DNA of 64,000 nucleotides. Source: Arthrobacter sp. efr-133-TYG-118. GTDB lineage: Bacteria; Actinomycetota; Actinomycetes; Actinomycetales; Micrococcaceae. Shown here piece by piece: positions 42,701-51,293 of this stretch (positions are counted from its first letter, which is position 1; each line of letters opens with the position of its first letter). The stretch lies in NCBI RefSeq assembly GCF_030209755.1, contig NZ_JARVRH010000030.1, positions 1 through 64,000 of the forward strand, read 5' to 3'. The position numbers and the translations under genes were made by a program. The notes below the pieces were generated by a model. It searched no databases. It worked only from the letters and a program-made list of their open reading frames with translations, and was not told where the DNA came from.

Positions 42701-44643
42701 ACTTCACCGTCGTCGGGATCGGCGACATGAGCGGGGACGTGTTCGGCAACGGCATGCTCCTCTCGGACCACATCCGGCTCGTGGCCGCCTTCGACCACCG
42801 GCACATTTTCCTTGACCCCGCCCCCGACCCGGCATCCTCCTTTGAGGAACGCCGCCGCCTCTTCAAGCTGCCCCGTTCGTCCTGGGCCGACTACAACCCG
42901 GGGTTGATCAGCCCCGGCGGCGGAGTGCACCCGCGCACCGCCAAATCGATCGCCATCAGCCCGCAGGCGCGTTCGGCCTTGGGGTTGCCCCCGACCGCGA
43001 CGGCGACGACCCCGCCTGAGCTGATCCAGGCGATCCTGCGGGCCCCGGTTGATCTGGTCTACAACGGCGGGATCGGAACCTACGTCAAGGCCGCCGCCGA
43101 AACCAACACGGAGGTGGGCGACAAAGCCAACGACGGGATCCGGATCAACGGCATCGAACTCCGCGCAAGGACAGTCGTAGAAGGTGGCAACCTCGGGATG
43201 ACCCAACGGGGACGGGTGGAGGCGGCGCTGAACGGAGTTCTGCTGAACACCGACGCCGTCGACAACTCCGCCGGCGTGGACTGCTCCGATCACGAGGTCA
43301 ACATCAAGATCTTCATCGACCGCATGATCGCGGCAGGCAAGATGGCAGCCGGCGAACGCGCCGGGTTCCTGCATTCGCTCAGCGACGACGTGGCACGCCT
43401 GGTGCTCAAGAACAGCCGTGACCAGAACGTCCTGCTCGTCAACGACCGCGCCCTGGTACAAAACTGGAGCCCGGGCTTCGACGTCAACTGGAGCCCGGGC
43501 TTCGAACGGACCATGGACTGGCTCGAAAGAGCCACCGACCTGGACCGGGACCGCGAGGCATTGCCCACCACAGACCAGCTCCGTGCACGGCTGCAGGCCG
43601 GCAAGGGGCTCACTTCCCCTGAACTGTCCGTGCTGGCCGCCTACGCCAAGATCGCACTCGCCAAGGAACTGAACAACAGCGACGTCGCCGAGGATCCGTG
43701 GTTCGAGAGAGTCCTTTCCAGCTACTTCCCTCCCCAGATCACGGACCGCTTCGGAACCGAGCTCCAAACGCATCCCCTGCGCCGGCAGATCATCAGCACC
43801 GTGCTCGCCAACGACATCATCAATCTGGGCGGGATTACCTTCGCCTTCCGGGCCATCGAGGAAACCACCGGAAGCGCCGCCGCCCTCGCGAGGGCCTTTG
43901 TGGCGGTGCGCGAGGCCTTTGACATTCACTGGATCACGGACTGGATGGCAGGGCTTCCGCCCAATGTTCGGGCCGAGCATGCGGCGGAACTCGCCCTGTA
44001 TGTGCGGAGGATGTTGGACCGGGCGACGCGCTGGTACCTGACCCATGATCATCGGGACCAGCCAGTGGAACAGGCCCTCGGCAGGATCATGCCGGCCATG
44101 GACCTCCGGCGGAACCGAACCGCGGTCTATTTGCGCGGCGACGACATAGACCTCGGGCAAGACCTTCTGACACACTGGGAGGCCATCGGGATCCCGCCGG
44201 ACATTGCGGGACGCGCATTTGAGGCAGTCCTGAGCTTCACTTTGTTGGACATCTCGCTCATTGCGGAGCAGATCCATGAGCCCATAGAGCGCATTGCCGA
44301 CCTCTATTCCACCGTATTCCAGCGCATCGGGGCCCTGAAGTTGCTTCTGAGAATCACCGACCTTCCTGTGCAGAACCGATGGGAGACACTCGCCAGGGCG
44401 GCTCTGCGCGACGATGTGTATACGGCTGTGGCCGACATGACGATCTCGGTTCTGAGGACAACACGCAGCAGCAGTCCCGAGCGACTCGGTTCCACGGAAC
44501 GGATCGTGGAATGGGAACGCGGGCACCAGGAGCAGCTCGCACGGATCAAGGACATTTTCGCCGAAGTCACCGAGCCCGGCCCGGTGGACATCCATTCGAT
44601 CTCCGTCGCACTCAAGCTGCTGAGGATCCTTGTGCGCCACTGA
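39778..44643 (+). CDS. gdh: NAD-specific glutamate dehydrogenase, large type
   Basis: A 1621-residue NAD-dependent glutamate dehydrogenase of the 180-kDa class, which deaminates glutamate to 2-oxoglutarate and ammonium. The N-terminal 700 residues are the ACT/PAS-like regulatory region. The catalytic core follows, with the substrate-lysine motif PTGAKGGF near residue 825, RGGLRWSDRREDFRTEVLGL just before it, and the NAD-binding stretch VVGIGDMSGDVFGNGML near 977. A helical C-terminal region closes the protein. Length is normal. ATG 39778 has GGAGG 8 bases upstream; the TTG at 39763 is less likely. It is monocistronic and convergent with the sugar operon. It makes energy or nitrogen from amino acids. 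Confidence 0.96.
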   Translation: MPGKSVPVMHSGSTGPAQADDRFLADYYQHVDPEELLAYAGETLESRARHHLALASALPPGTSRVDVLNEPHASVVFVVAEGALQVVHAVTAELTREGATVRLLVHPSFQVLRDPATHELLELRHAPERAGLGPELPDSGAKETWVAVEIGRLPRSSSAADAIANIQGVLADVRAVTEDSPALKEQVAAALDSLTAFPLGCVPSTGQLRELLLWLDRGNFTFLGYCEYGLTAEEDGPALRLRPGTALGLLRRQNPPLDSDESALRGSQVLALYTSGRRSSLPEPCYLDEIRLPTLSTSGVVDGERRFVGVFAQGTADESVRRIPVVRDKAASVRDRLGFASGSSQEKKLLAALDSLPLEELFDIEEDELTRLAADILRLHESHETRLLVRFDNYAPFMTALMFLPRRRYNTAVRLRIEQALKDALEGSPLESEIRLTESYMARIFFRVLLPAGAKPESIGPDALERTLINATRTWAEGLDEALRERMPSEQATRLSALWNDAFPASYRADFEVEDAIEDIERFEQYDLDGTGGRPLNDPVLAVRARTDAMHAEVEDTRIRLYLTGARSLTQFLPFLHNLGLQVLSQRPFEVLRGKTLPLFLYDLGVTYPAGVDPSRTSSLLADAFGAAMRGDTESDRFDALVLQEGTEWRQVAILRAYAKYLQQLGTTNSYDFIADSLLANATATDALLSLFRARFHPGLGITRRLRDTRAARASVAGAIDAVASLDADRLLRTFLSLIEATTRTNFYRDRPYLSFKLQPSRLPGAPYPRPKFEIWVYSPRVEGVHLRFGPVARGGLRWSDRREDFRTEVLGLAKVQIVKNSVIVPTGAKGGFYAKHLPDPIADRAAWLAEGIESYKDFLRGLLDVTDNLVPPDVVVSPDAGARGQVGRVVPPRNVVRHDDDDYYLVVAADKGTAAFSDIANEVAKEYGFWLGDAFASGGSVGYDHKQMGITARGAWASAKQHLSELGIDSQRDDFTVVGIGDMSGDVFGNGMLLSDHIRLVAAFDHRHIFLDPAPDPASSFEERRRLFKLPRSSWADYNPGLISPGGGVHPRTAKSIAISPQARSALGLPPTATATTPPELIQAILRAPVDLVYNGGIGTYVKAAAETNTEVGDKANDGIRINGIELRARTVVEGGNLGMTQRGRVEAALNGVLLNTDAVDNSAGVDCSDHEVNIKIFIDRMIAAGKMAAGERAGFLHSLSDDVARLVLKNSRDQNVLLVNDRALVQNWSPGFDVNWSPGFERTMDWLERATDLDRDREALPTTDQLRARLQAGKGLTSPELSVLAAYAKIALAKELNNSDVAEDPWFERVLSSYFPPQITDRFGTELQTHPLRRQIISTVLANDIINLGGITFAFRAIEETTGSAAALARAFVAVREAFDIHWITDWMAGLPPNVRAEHAAELALYVRRMLDRATRWYLTHDHRDQPVEQALGRIMPAMDLRRNRTAVYLRGDDIDLGQDLLTHWEAIGIPPDIAGRAFEAVLSFTLLDISLIAEQIHEPIERIADLYSTVFQRIGALKLLLRITDLPVQNRWETLARAALRDDVYTAVADMTISVLRTTRSSSPERLGSTERIVEWERGHQEQLARIKDIFAEVTEPGPVDIHSISVALKLLRILVRH

Positions 44644-44750
44644 ACTTGCGGTGCTCGGCACACGCAGCGCCGAACGGGTACGGCGTTCTGACTCAGGTCG
44701 GGGGCGGCCGTGGTCCTGGCCGGCGGAGCCGCCGACTCCGGCAACCAGCG

Positions 44751-45740
44751 TTACGATCGGTGCTCTGGCCTCGGGGGCCGGCACACGAGGAGCTCACCTT
44801 GGCCTGTGACCGGTAGCGGGCCGATGCTATGGGGAGCTATCGCAGTGGATCCTGCGGGCACGGGAGTCCCCGTTGCTGTGACGTCACCCCGAACGGCAAC
44901 GATGACCGCGAAACCTGGATCGATGACTTGGGGCCCATCAACAAATATCCTCTCGACGCGGAAGTATTCGTCCGCCGCCGGAGGCAGCACCGATCCCGAC
45001 TTCGAAGGTCTGAGAGCGAGTTCCTCAAGCTCCTTCTTGCCAAGCCCGCGGTGCGAGACGGCTCTCAGCGCCAGATCGAAGCCCAATCCAAGATGACCGT
45101 CGCGGAATCCGTCCAGCTCGAAGTCCCGCCATTCCAAGAGGATGGACAGGTCCTCCGGCTCCTGAACCTCTAGCAGGAACACGCCCTCGCCGATTGCGTG
45201 CAGCTCCCCTGACGGAACGTAGACGACGTCTCCGGGCGAGACGTCCACAGGGTTCAGGAGGTCCAGCAGTCCCTCGGAATCCTGGCGCTCGAGCAAGCCT
45301 CTCAGCTCAAGGGAGGACACATCCTGGCGAAGCCCGAGATACACCGTGCCTCCGTTGAGGATGTACCATGCCTCGGCTTTGCCGTGCGCATGTCCCAAGT
45401 GTTTCGAGGCGAAGTCTCCGTCTGGGTGCGCGTGGACGGGCAGGCGCTGGCCGGCGTCGAGAAGCTTGACTAGTAGCTTTGTGTCAGACCCGAAGGCGGC
45501 GACGTGGTCTTTGCCGAGCCACGCCTCCGGGTCCTGGCCAATCGCCGTCGGCATGGGGACGCCGTTCGGCAGTGCCGTCACGCCAACGCCCGGTTCACCG
45601 AACACTGACGTCGTGGAAGCGATCCAGTCCTCCGGTTCATGGCTGGGAGCCGGTGGCTCGCCTCGGAAGTCGGTGATCCGGCGGCCGCCCCGATAGAAGC
45701 GGTTGGGAGGCCGATTGGACGGCAAAACGATCAAATTCAA
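44751..45740 (-). CDS. Class I mannose-6-phosphate isomerase-like protein
   Basis: A 329-residue cupin-fold sugar-phosphate isomerase. The metal motif is seen in LPVHAHPDGDFASKHLGHAH followed by KAEAWYIL, with a later VPSGELHAIG. Such enzymes interconvert mannose-6-P and fructose-6-P, but relatives act on other sugars. The TTG at 45740 overlaps the stop of the kinase gene (TTGA). The frame stays open upstream only over the kinase gene. It is the last gene of the sugar operon. With the kinase and aldolase it should feed an imported sugar into glycolysis. Confidence 0.82.
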   Translation of the reverse strand: MNLIVLPSNRPPNRFYRGGRRITDFRGEPPAPSHEPEDWIASTTSVFGEPGVGVTALPNGVPMPTAIGQDPEAWLGKDHVAAFGSDTKLLVKLLDAGQRLPVHAHPDGDFASKHLGHAHGKAEAWYILNGGTVYLGLRQDVSSLELRGLLERQDSEGLLDLLNPVDVSPGDVVYVPSGELHAIGEGVFLLEVQEPEDLSILLEWRDFELDGFRDGHLGLGFDLALRAVSHRGLGKKELEELALRPSKSGSVLPPAADEYFRVERIFVDGPQVIDPGFAVIVAVRGDVTATGTPVPAGSTAIAPHSIGPLPVTGQGELLVCRPPRPEHRS

Positions 45741-46927
45741 ACCTTGGCTCCATTTCTGGTGAGGGCGCCGAGGAATCCACCGACGAACGAGTCCCCGAGC
45801 CCTACGGTGGTGGGCATTGGCACACTCAGCGCCTTGGTCGGAATGGCGTGCAGTCCGGGGCCGGACAAAGCGGCCGACACAGCGGCCCCGTCCTGGTTTA
45901 CGGGCCATTCTGCTGACTGTGCGTACTGACTGCGGGTGAAGTTGTCTCCGTACCGGTAGCGGGTGCTGGCCATTGCCACCCCGCCCTCCAATGCGGACGC
46001 GTAGTGCTCGGGCTGGAATCCACACGCAAGTACCCAGTACTTTGTGTGGATCACCAGTGTCCGGGCGGGAATGATGGTGGCGAGGTCTTCGAGGGCGTGA
46101 CGAATGGAATCGGGGTCCAGGAGATTGATCTCCCGTCCGAGGTGCGCTTGCATCTCGTCTTCGTTCATTCCATAGACGTCGATACGGTCCAGGAGGGCTT
46201 CGCGGACTTGGGCGCTGAAGGTCTGAACGTGGAAACCGGCGTCCTCGTAGTAGACGAACGCCTCCTCGGGCAGGGCGTCCATTGCCCGGCGGATTTCCTT
46301 GAGCCGTTGGTGCAGGATGCGCGCGTCTTGCATCGCGTTCAGGCCCGAGATCAGGAAGATGCTGGACTTCGACAAAACCTGAGGAAGGTCAGGGCTCAGG
46401 AGCATTTCGGCGTTGGGCTGGTCATTCACATATATCAGCCGGTTCGGGAAAGGTGCAATGAGCTCCGTCTCGCCAACGCGGACCCTGGCGCCCTCGTTCC
46501 ACTGCACAATCAGGTGAGGTTCCGTCGAGTCGTGATCGGCGCTCGTGATCCATGCGCATGTAGAGGGCAGCAGTCCCCGGAAGTGGTCGTTGATTCCGAC
46601 AAGGTGCAGAGTCACCGGAACGTTCAGCTGGGACAGGGCAAGGCCTGCCCTGACTGCCGTTCCACCTAGTGTGACTTTGCGCTCGCATTTGGCGGCGAAT
46701 GCTTCCAGGACGTCGGGGGAAGCGACATACCGCTCTCCCCCGACGCCCAGCCGAAAGTGTCCGAGCACCGAGACCACGAGGCTGCGCTCGTCTGTGATCT
46801 CCGTCGCACCTGTTAGCTCCGCGACGGTGATGCCGTAGCGCTGCACGAGGTGTTCGATCAGCTGGGAGGACCACACGATTTCATAGTCCACGCTGCTGCC
46901 GAGCCCGAGCACAATCGCAGGAGTCAT
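45737..46927 (-). CDS. ADP-dependent phosphofructokinase/glucokinase-family sugar kinase
   Basis: A 396-residue ribokinase-fold protein resembling the ADP-dependent glucokinase/phosphofructokinase family: GGTAVRAGLALSQL, FLISGLNAMQD and the catalytic GLGDSFVGGF near the C-terminus. Using ADP would save ATP; the family is best known in archaea, but homologues occur in actinobacterial sugar operons. It is less like ordinary PfkB. It starts one base before the aldolase stop region and overlaps the isomerase gene. Expected to phosphorylate a hexose or hexose phosphate before the aldolase step. Confidence 0.8.
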   Translation of the reverse strand: MTPAIVLGLGSSVDYEIVWSSQLIEHLVQRYGITVAELTGATEITDERSLVVSVLGHFRLGVGGERYVASPDVLEAFAAKCERKVTLGGTAVRAGLALSQLNVPVTLHLVGINDHFRGLLPSTCAWITSADHDSTEPHLIVQWNEGARVRVGETELIAPFPNRLIYVNDQPNAEMLLSPDLPQVLSKSSIFLISGLNAMQDARILHQRLKEIRRAMDALPEEAFVYYEDAGFHVQTFSAQVREALLDRIDVYGMNEDEMQAHLGREINLLDPDSIRHALEDLATIIPARTLVIHTKYWVLACGFQPEHYASALEGGVAMASTRYRYGDNFTRSQYAQSAEWPVNQDGAAVSAALSGPGLHAIPTKALSVPMPTTVGLGDSFVGGFLGALTRNGAKV

Positions 46928-46928
46928 G

Positions 46929-47792
46929 TCAGTACAGCTTTGCCTTGCCGGCTGCGTTGAACAGGTCGATCTTCTGAGCCGCTGTGATCTTCATGGCCTC
47001 GATGCAGGGGGGCTGGATGCTGTTCGGCTCACGGAGACGCTCGTCTGTGCCGAGGATCTCGCGCATGCGGTTATGGTAGCTGACCTTGATGTCGCTGGAG
47101 ATGTTGATCTTATTGATGCCGAGCGACACCGCCCGGGCCAACTCCGCATCGGGGTTGCCGGATCCGCCATGCAGCACGAGCGGGATGCCCACCGCCGCCT
47201 TGATCTGCTCGAGCAGGTCGTGGCGCAACTCGGGGTTCTTTTCGGCCGGGTACAGGCCGTGCGACGTCCCGATCGCGATCGCGAGGCTATCGACACCGGT
47301 TTCCTCGACAAAACGCACCGCGTCGTCGACGTTGGTGTAGATGATCTCGGCCGCCCCGGACTCGCCATAGCTGTCGTTCGCGCCGATCGTGCCGAGTTCG
47401 CCCTCCACCTGAATGCCGACGGCGTGCGCCGCCTCGACAACCTTGCGAGTGAGAGCAACGTTTTCCTCGAACGGAAGCATCGACGCATCAATCATCACCG
47501 AGGTGAAGCCCGCCTGGATCGCCGTGATGATCTGCTCATAAGTGCCGCCGTGGTCCCAGTGGATCGCGACCGGCACGCTCGACCGGTGAGCGCGCACACG
47601 GATCGCGGCGATGAGGTCGGTCGTGATATGCGCAACCTCATCCGGGTGGATGGCGATGATGACGGGGGCTTCCTTCTCCTCGCTGATGTCCATGACGCCA
47701 AGAAACATCGCCCAGTCGCTGATGTTGAAGGCCGGGATGGCAAAGTTGTTCTGGTTTGCGACGTCCAGAATGGTTTTTCCGTCGACAAGCAT
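46929..47792 (-). CDS. Class II fructose/tagatose-bisphosphate aldolase
   Basis: A 287-residue zinc-dependent aldolase of the FbaA/GatY/KbaY family. Catalytic and metal-binding residues are visible: Asp80-His81 (AIHWDHGG), the His of GTSHGLYP and the His of LVLHGGSGNPD. It cleaves a ketose-1,6-bisphosphate to dihydroxyacetone phosphate and glyceraldehyde-3-phosphate. It sits between the permease genes and the sugar kinase, so it handles the product of that kinase. The neighbours suggest a dedicated paralogue rather than the housekeeping enzyme. Confidence 0.93.
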   Translation of the reverse strand: MLVDGKTILDVANQNNFAIPAFNISDWAMFLGVMDISEEKEAPVIIAIHPDEVAHITTDLIAAIRVRAHRSSVPVAIHWDHGGTYEQIITAIQAGFTSVMIDASMLPFEENVALTRKVVEAAHAVGIQVEGELGTIGANDSYGESGAAEIIYTNVDDAVRFVEETGVDSLAIAIGTSHGLYPAEKNPELRHDLLEQIKAAVGIPLVLHGGSGNPDAELARAVSLGINKINISSDIKVSYHNRMREILGTDERLREPNSIQPPCIEAMKITAAQKIDLFNAAGKAKLY

Positions 47793-47837
47793 TGAATTTC
47801 TCCTTGTTATTGGTGTTTGGTTTCGAGGCTCTGGCAG

Positions 47838-48740
47838 TCAGTCTTTGACTGCGCCGGAGGTGAGTCCGCCGATGAAGCTCCGCTGGAACAGAAGGAAGAG
47901 CAGGAGCACCGGGATCGAACCCAGGATGCTCATCGCCATCATCTGGTTCCACTCAAAGGAATGTTGGCCCATCAGCAGTTGAATGCCGATCGGCACGGTC
48001 CGCATCGCGTCTGTGCGGGTCAAGGTCAGCGCGAAGAGGAACTCGTTCCACGAGATCATGAATGTGTACACCCCGACTGCCACGATTCCCGGTATCGAGA
48101 TGGGCACGAGCACCCGCCACAGGGCGGTCCAGGCGTTGGCACCGTCCACCTTGGCTGCTTCATCGAGTTCGCGAGGCAAGGTGTTCAAGTACGCGGTCAT
48201 CATGATGATCGCGTAAGGGAGCGTGAACACCATGTGGGTCAGGATCAGCCCCGGATAGGTGTTGTAGAGGCCGAGTGCGACCATCAGGCCGAAGTAGGGA
48301 ATCACCAACGTGATCGGCGGAACTGCCTGCACGGAGACGATCACGACATTGATCAGCCGCTTGCCAGGGAACTCGTAGCGGCTGAAGCCATACGCTGCAA
48401 GGATCGCGACCAGAAGAGTGAGCACAGTCACCGCAATGGCCACTATGTAGCTGTTCAGGAAGAACCGCAATCGGGCCGGATCGGTGAGGATCGTCGTGTA
48501 GGCATCCAGCGAGAAGCCCGACGTGATCAATTTCGGGGGGAGAGCGAAGACCTCCCCGTTCGCTTTGAACGAGGTGGAAAGCATCCACAACACGGGCAGC
48601 CCCGCATACAGTGCCCCGAGGACCAGGGCCGCGAAGGCTCCGACCTTGAGCAGCGTCTTCTTTCCGGCCCGCCGCTCGCCAGGGACATCGATCTTTTCGT
48701 CCCTGCGTCCCCGAAGAGTCAAGTTGCTCATATCAATCAC
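47838..48740 (-). CDS. Carbohydrate ABC transporter permease (MalG type)
   Basis: A 300-residue integral membrane protein with six hydrophobic segments and the EAA cytoplasmic loop (ELDEAAKVDGANAWTALW). It is the second permease of the sugar importer; its ATPase partner (an MsiK-like protein) is not in the window, as is common in Actinobacteria. It overlaps the upstream permease gene by 8 bases. Confidence 0.95.
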   Translation of the reverse strand: MIDMSNLTLRGRRDEKIDVPGERRAGKKTLLKVGAFAALVLGALYAGLPVLWMLSTSFKANGEVFALPPKLITSGFSLDAYTTILTDPARLRFFLNSYIVAIAVTVLTLLVAILAAYGFSRYEFPGKRLINVVIVSVQAVPPITLVIPYFGLMVALGLYNTYPGLILTHMVFTLPYAIIMMTAYLNTLPRELDEAAKVDGANAWTALWRVLVPISIPGIVAVGVYTFMISWNEFLFALTLTRTDAMRTVPIGIQLLMGQHSFEWNQMMAMSILGSIPVLLLFLLFQRSFIGGLTSGAVKD

Positions 48741-49686
48741 GCACCCTTTGCTGCCGTACGTAGAAGAAGGCGAGGACCATCGTGAGCAGCAGGACGATGA
48801 CCGCGGCCGCGGAGGCCGTCGAGAAATCGAAGTTGCTGAAGGCCTGCTTGTAGGTGTACGTGCTCATCACCTCTGTGGCGTTGAGTGGGCCCCCGCCCGT
48901 CGTCATCCAGATCAAAGCGAACTGCTGTGACGTCCAGATGAGGTCGAGCACCGCCATGCTGATAATCACCGGGCGGATATGAGGCAGTGTCACGTACCGG
49001 AACCGCTGCCACCATCCCGCGCCGTCGACGCGTGCAGCCTCGTGCAGCACGGTTGGCACGCCCTGAAGAGCGGCCAGGAGGCTGATCATGAAGAACGGGT
49101 ACCCGGACCAGATGTTGATGAAGGTCACGGAGCCCAGTGCCGTTTCGGGTGTGGACAGCCAGTTCGCGCCTTGGATGCCAAACGTTCCGAGAATGTAGTT
49201 CACCACACCAGAGGGGTCGAGCATGAGACGCCAGACGACGGCGATCACTGCGATGGTGAACAACCACGGGAGGATGTAGACCACCCGGAAGATTGCCTTG
49301 GTGACATTGCCGAGCAGCGAGGTGTTGAGCAGCAACGCAAAGACGAGACCAAGTACCAAGTGCACGACGGTGCTGAAGGTGATGAAGAGGAAGGTGTTGC
49401 CGAGCGCTGCAAGGAAGGCAGGATCGGTGAGTACCTTCACATAGTTTGCGAACCCAACGAACACGGGGTTCGGTTCGACGATCACGTTGTCCATGAATGA
49501 GTACCCGGCGACCATCAGAATCGGCACCACGGTGAGCAATGTGATCAAGGCCAGCGTCGGCGAGACGAAGGCGAACGGGGCGAGCTTGCGCGCACGCACC
49601 GCAGAAGTGTTCCGCTTAGTCGACCGCTTGCCGACGGCGGGTCGTACCGTTCCGGGCCCCTCGACGTTGGTAGAGGACAGATTCAT
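48733..49686 (-). CDS. Carbohydrate ABC transporter permease (MalF type)
   Basis: A 317-residue permease with about six transmembrane segments and the EAA loop (LHEAARVDGAGWWQRFRY). The ATG at 49686 has GGGAG upstream. It pairs with the MalG-type permease and the binding protein on either side. The N-terminal 40 residues are cytosolic and basic. Confidence 0.94.
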   Translation of the reverse strand: MNLSSTNVEGPGTVRPAVGKRSTKRNTSAVRARKLAPFAFVSPTLALITLLTVVPILMVAGYSFMDNVIVEPNPVFVGFANYVKVLTDPAFLAALGNTFLFITFSTVVHLVLGLVFALLLNTSLLGNVTKAIFRVVYILPWLFTIAVIAVVWRLMLDPSGVVNYILGTFGIQGANWLSTPETALGSVTFINIWSGYPFFMISLLAALQGVPTVLHEAARVDGAGWWQRFRYVTLPHIRPVIISMAVLDLIWTSQQFALIWMTTGGGPLNATEVMSTYTYKQAFSNFDFSTASAAAVIVLLLTMVLAFFYVRQQRVRD

Positions 49687-49751
49687 GTCTCGAACTCCCT
49701 TGTGGGGTCGTGCCGCGAGCTTGGCGGCACGACCCCGTCGAATCTTCGACG

Positions 49752-51041
49752 TCAGAAGATGGATTTCCATGCGGACTGGACGGAGCTGAGCGTCTGATCC
49801 ACGCTCTGGCTGCCGGTGAGGGTCCGCTGCAGCTGCTCGTCGAACGTGCGCTGCAACTGGTCGGCCTTTGGCAGGCCGGTGAACTCATTCGCCGGATAAC
49901 CGGCCTGGTAGATATCGAAGGCCGTCTTGAACAGCGGATCGCTCTTGCTGAAGTCGGGCGTTGCCGTCTTGTTGCCCGGGAAACCGTTCGCAAGATTGCT
50001 CAGCTGAGCGTTCGTGTCCTTGCTCATGAGGAACTCGACTAGCTTGGCCGCTTCCGCCTTGTGCTCGGACTTGTTCGAGATGCCAACACCCCACGATGCG
50101 TACGGGATGCCACGTTTGCCGGTGTAGCCATCCTCGGACGGGACCGCTGCCACCGTGAAGTCGAGCTTGGGGTTGTTCTTTTTGATCAGGTTGATGTGGG
50201 CGAGCGAGTCGATCACCATGCCGACCTGGCCGTTGGTGAACTTCTCGACCTTGTCCTGTTCCTTCATGGTCAGGGCGCCGGGGACTAGAACGTTTGCGTC
50301 GTAGAGGCTCTTGACGTAGTCGACTCCGCTCTTGACCTGGGCGTTGGTGACGTCAGGTTCCCCGTCTTTGAGCATGCTGCCACCAGATGCCCAGACCCAG
50401 GACATGACGTCGTTCTGGATGCCGTTGGGGACAGCGGTGTCGAGTGGCAGGGCCCAACCCTTGACGTTGCCGCCGAGAGCGCTGATCTTCTTGGCTGCGT
50501 CGAGGAACTCACTGCGGGTGGTCGGCACCTTGTTCACGCCGGCCTGCTTGAGCAGGTCGTTGTTGACGAACAAGGGGTAGACGAAATTGACCGCTGGGAT
50601 CATGTAGGCCTTGCCATTGACCTTGACCTCGCTTGCCAGCTGGTCTTCGGAGAAGTTGTCAGCTTTCAGCAGTGGAGAGAGGTCGGCGATCGCGCCTTGC
50701 TTGGCGAAATCGCTCACCCAAGCACCGTCGAGGCCGAGGACGTCAGGCAGCTGGCCCGAGGCAGCGTCAGCAACCATCTGCTGTTGGTCTGAGGAAAAGG
50801 GTGAGCTGAGGAGCTTCACCTTGATGTGCGGGTTCGCCTTCTGGAATTGGTCAATCAGGTTGGCCAGGGATCCCTGCGGGAGCTCTGGCTCCCACCATTG
50901 GGCGAACTCGAGGGTGACATCACCGGTGGCACTGGCACCACCGGAGGGCGAGCCACTACAACCTGACATTGTGAGCGCAGCAACGGCGGTTACGCCTAAC
51001 GCTGCGAGCAGCCGCGGGCGGCGGCCTCTCCTCGTGCTCAT
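49752..51041 (-). CDS. Sugar ABC transporter substrate-binding lipoprotein
   Basis: A 429-residue family 1 extracellular binding protein. It has a twin-arginine-like basic start (MSTRRGRRPR), a hydrophobic stretch and a lipobox ending at Cys28 (LTMSGC), so it is lipid-anchored outside the membrane. The body has FAQWWEPE and FQKANPHIKVKLL, typical of these proteins. The ATG at 51041 has GAAGGAGT upstream. It is the first gene of the sugar operon and diverges from the DeoR gene across a 250-base regulatory gap. Confidence 0.95.
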   Translation of the reverse strand: MSTRRGRRPRLLAALGVTAVAALTMSGCSGSPSGGASATGDVTLEFAQWWEPELPQGSLANLIDQFQKANPHIKVKLLSSPFSSDQQQMVADAASGQLPDVLGLDGAWVSDFAKQGAIADLSPLLKADNFSEDQLASEVKVNGKAYMIPAVNFVYPLFVNNDLLKQAGVNKVPTTRSEFLDAAKKISALGGNVKGWALPLDTAVPNGIQNDVMSWVWASGGSMLKDGEPDVTNAQVKSGVDYVKSLYDANVLVPGALTMKEQDKVEKFTNGQVGMVIDSLAHINLIKKNNPKLDFTVAAVPSEDGYTGKRGIPYASWGVGISNKSEHKAEAAKLVEFLMSKDTNAQLSNLANGFPGNKTATPDFSKSDPLFKTAFDIYQAGYPANEFTGLPKADQLQRTFDEQLQRTLTGSQSVDQTLSSVQSAWKSIF

Positions 51042-51293
51042 GTCCACTCCTTCGTGTGATTGCTTGATCATGCGCATTCGTTGCGTGATATACGACACAC
51101 TAGTCCTGCCAATGACGCAAATGCAAGCATAGAAGTGCAAAGTATCTAATAAAACGTGGCAAGAACAGCAACTTATGGCGCAGAATCGACATATGCGCGG
51201 TGGCGAGCGGTCGATCTCCCCGTTTTGCAACACTTCTGCAGTTCTTTGCTGTATCTGCTTCGGGAGAGGCAGTTCCGGTGCTAGCATCGCAGC
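51042..51293. promoter_or_regulatory. Divergent control region of the sugar operon and deoR-type gene
   Basis: It contains several TTGCA/TGCAA half-sites (near 51117-51151 and 51224-51245), including GACGCAAATGCAAGC and GTGCAAAG. DeoR-family regulators often bind such repeated short boxes. The sequence GTGATATACGACAC near 51085 may be part of the ABC-operon promoter. The exact operators are not certain. Confidence 0.4.

Noticed and set aside
41983..44784. Very long (933-codon) open frame antisense to the GDH gene
   Set aside because: It is the mirror frame of a high-GC gene with strong third-position bias; it has no domain, and the GDH reading frame explains the sequence fully.
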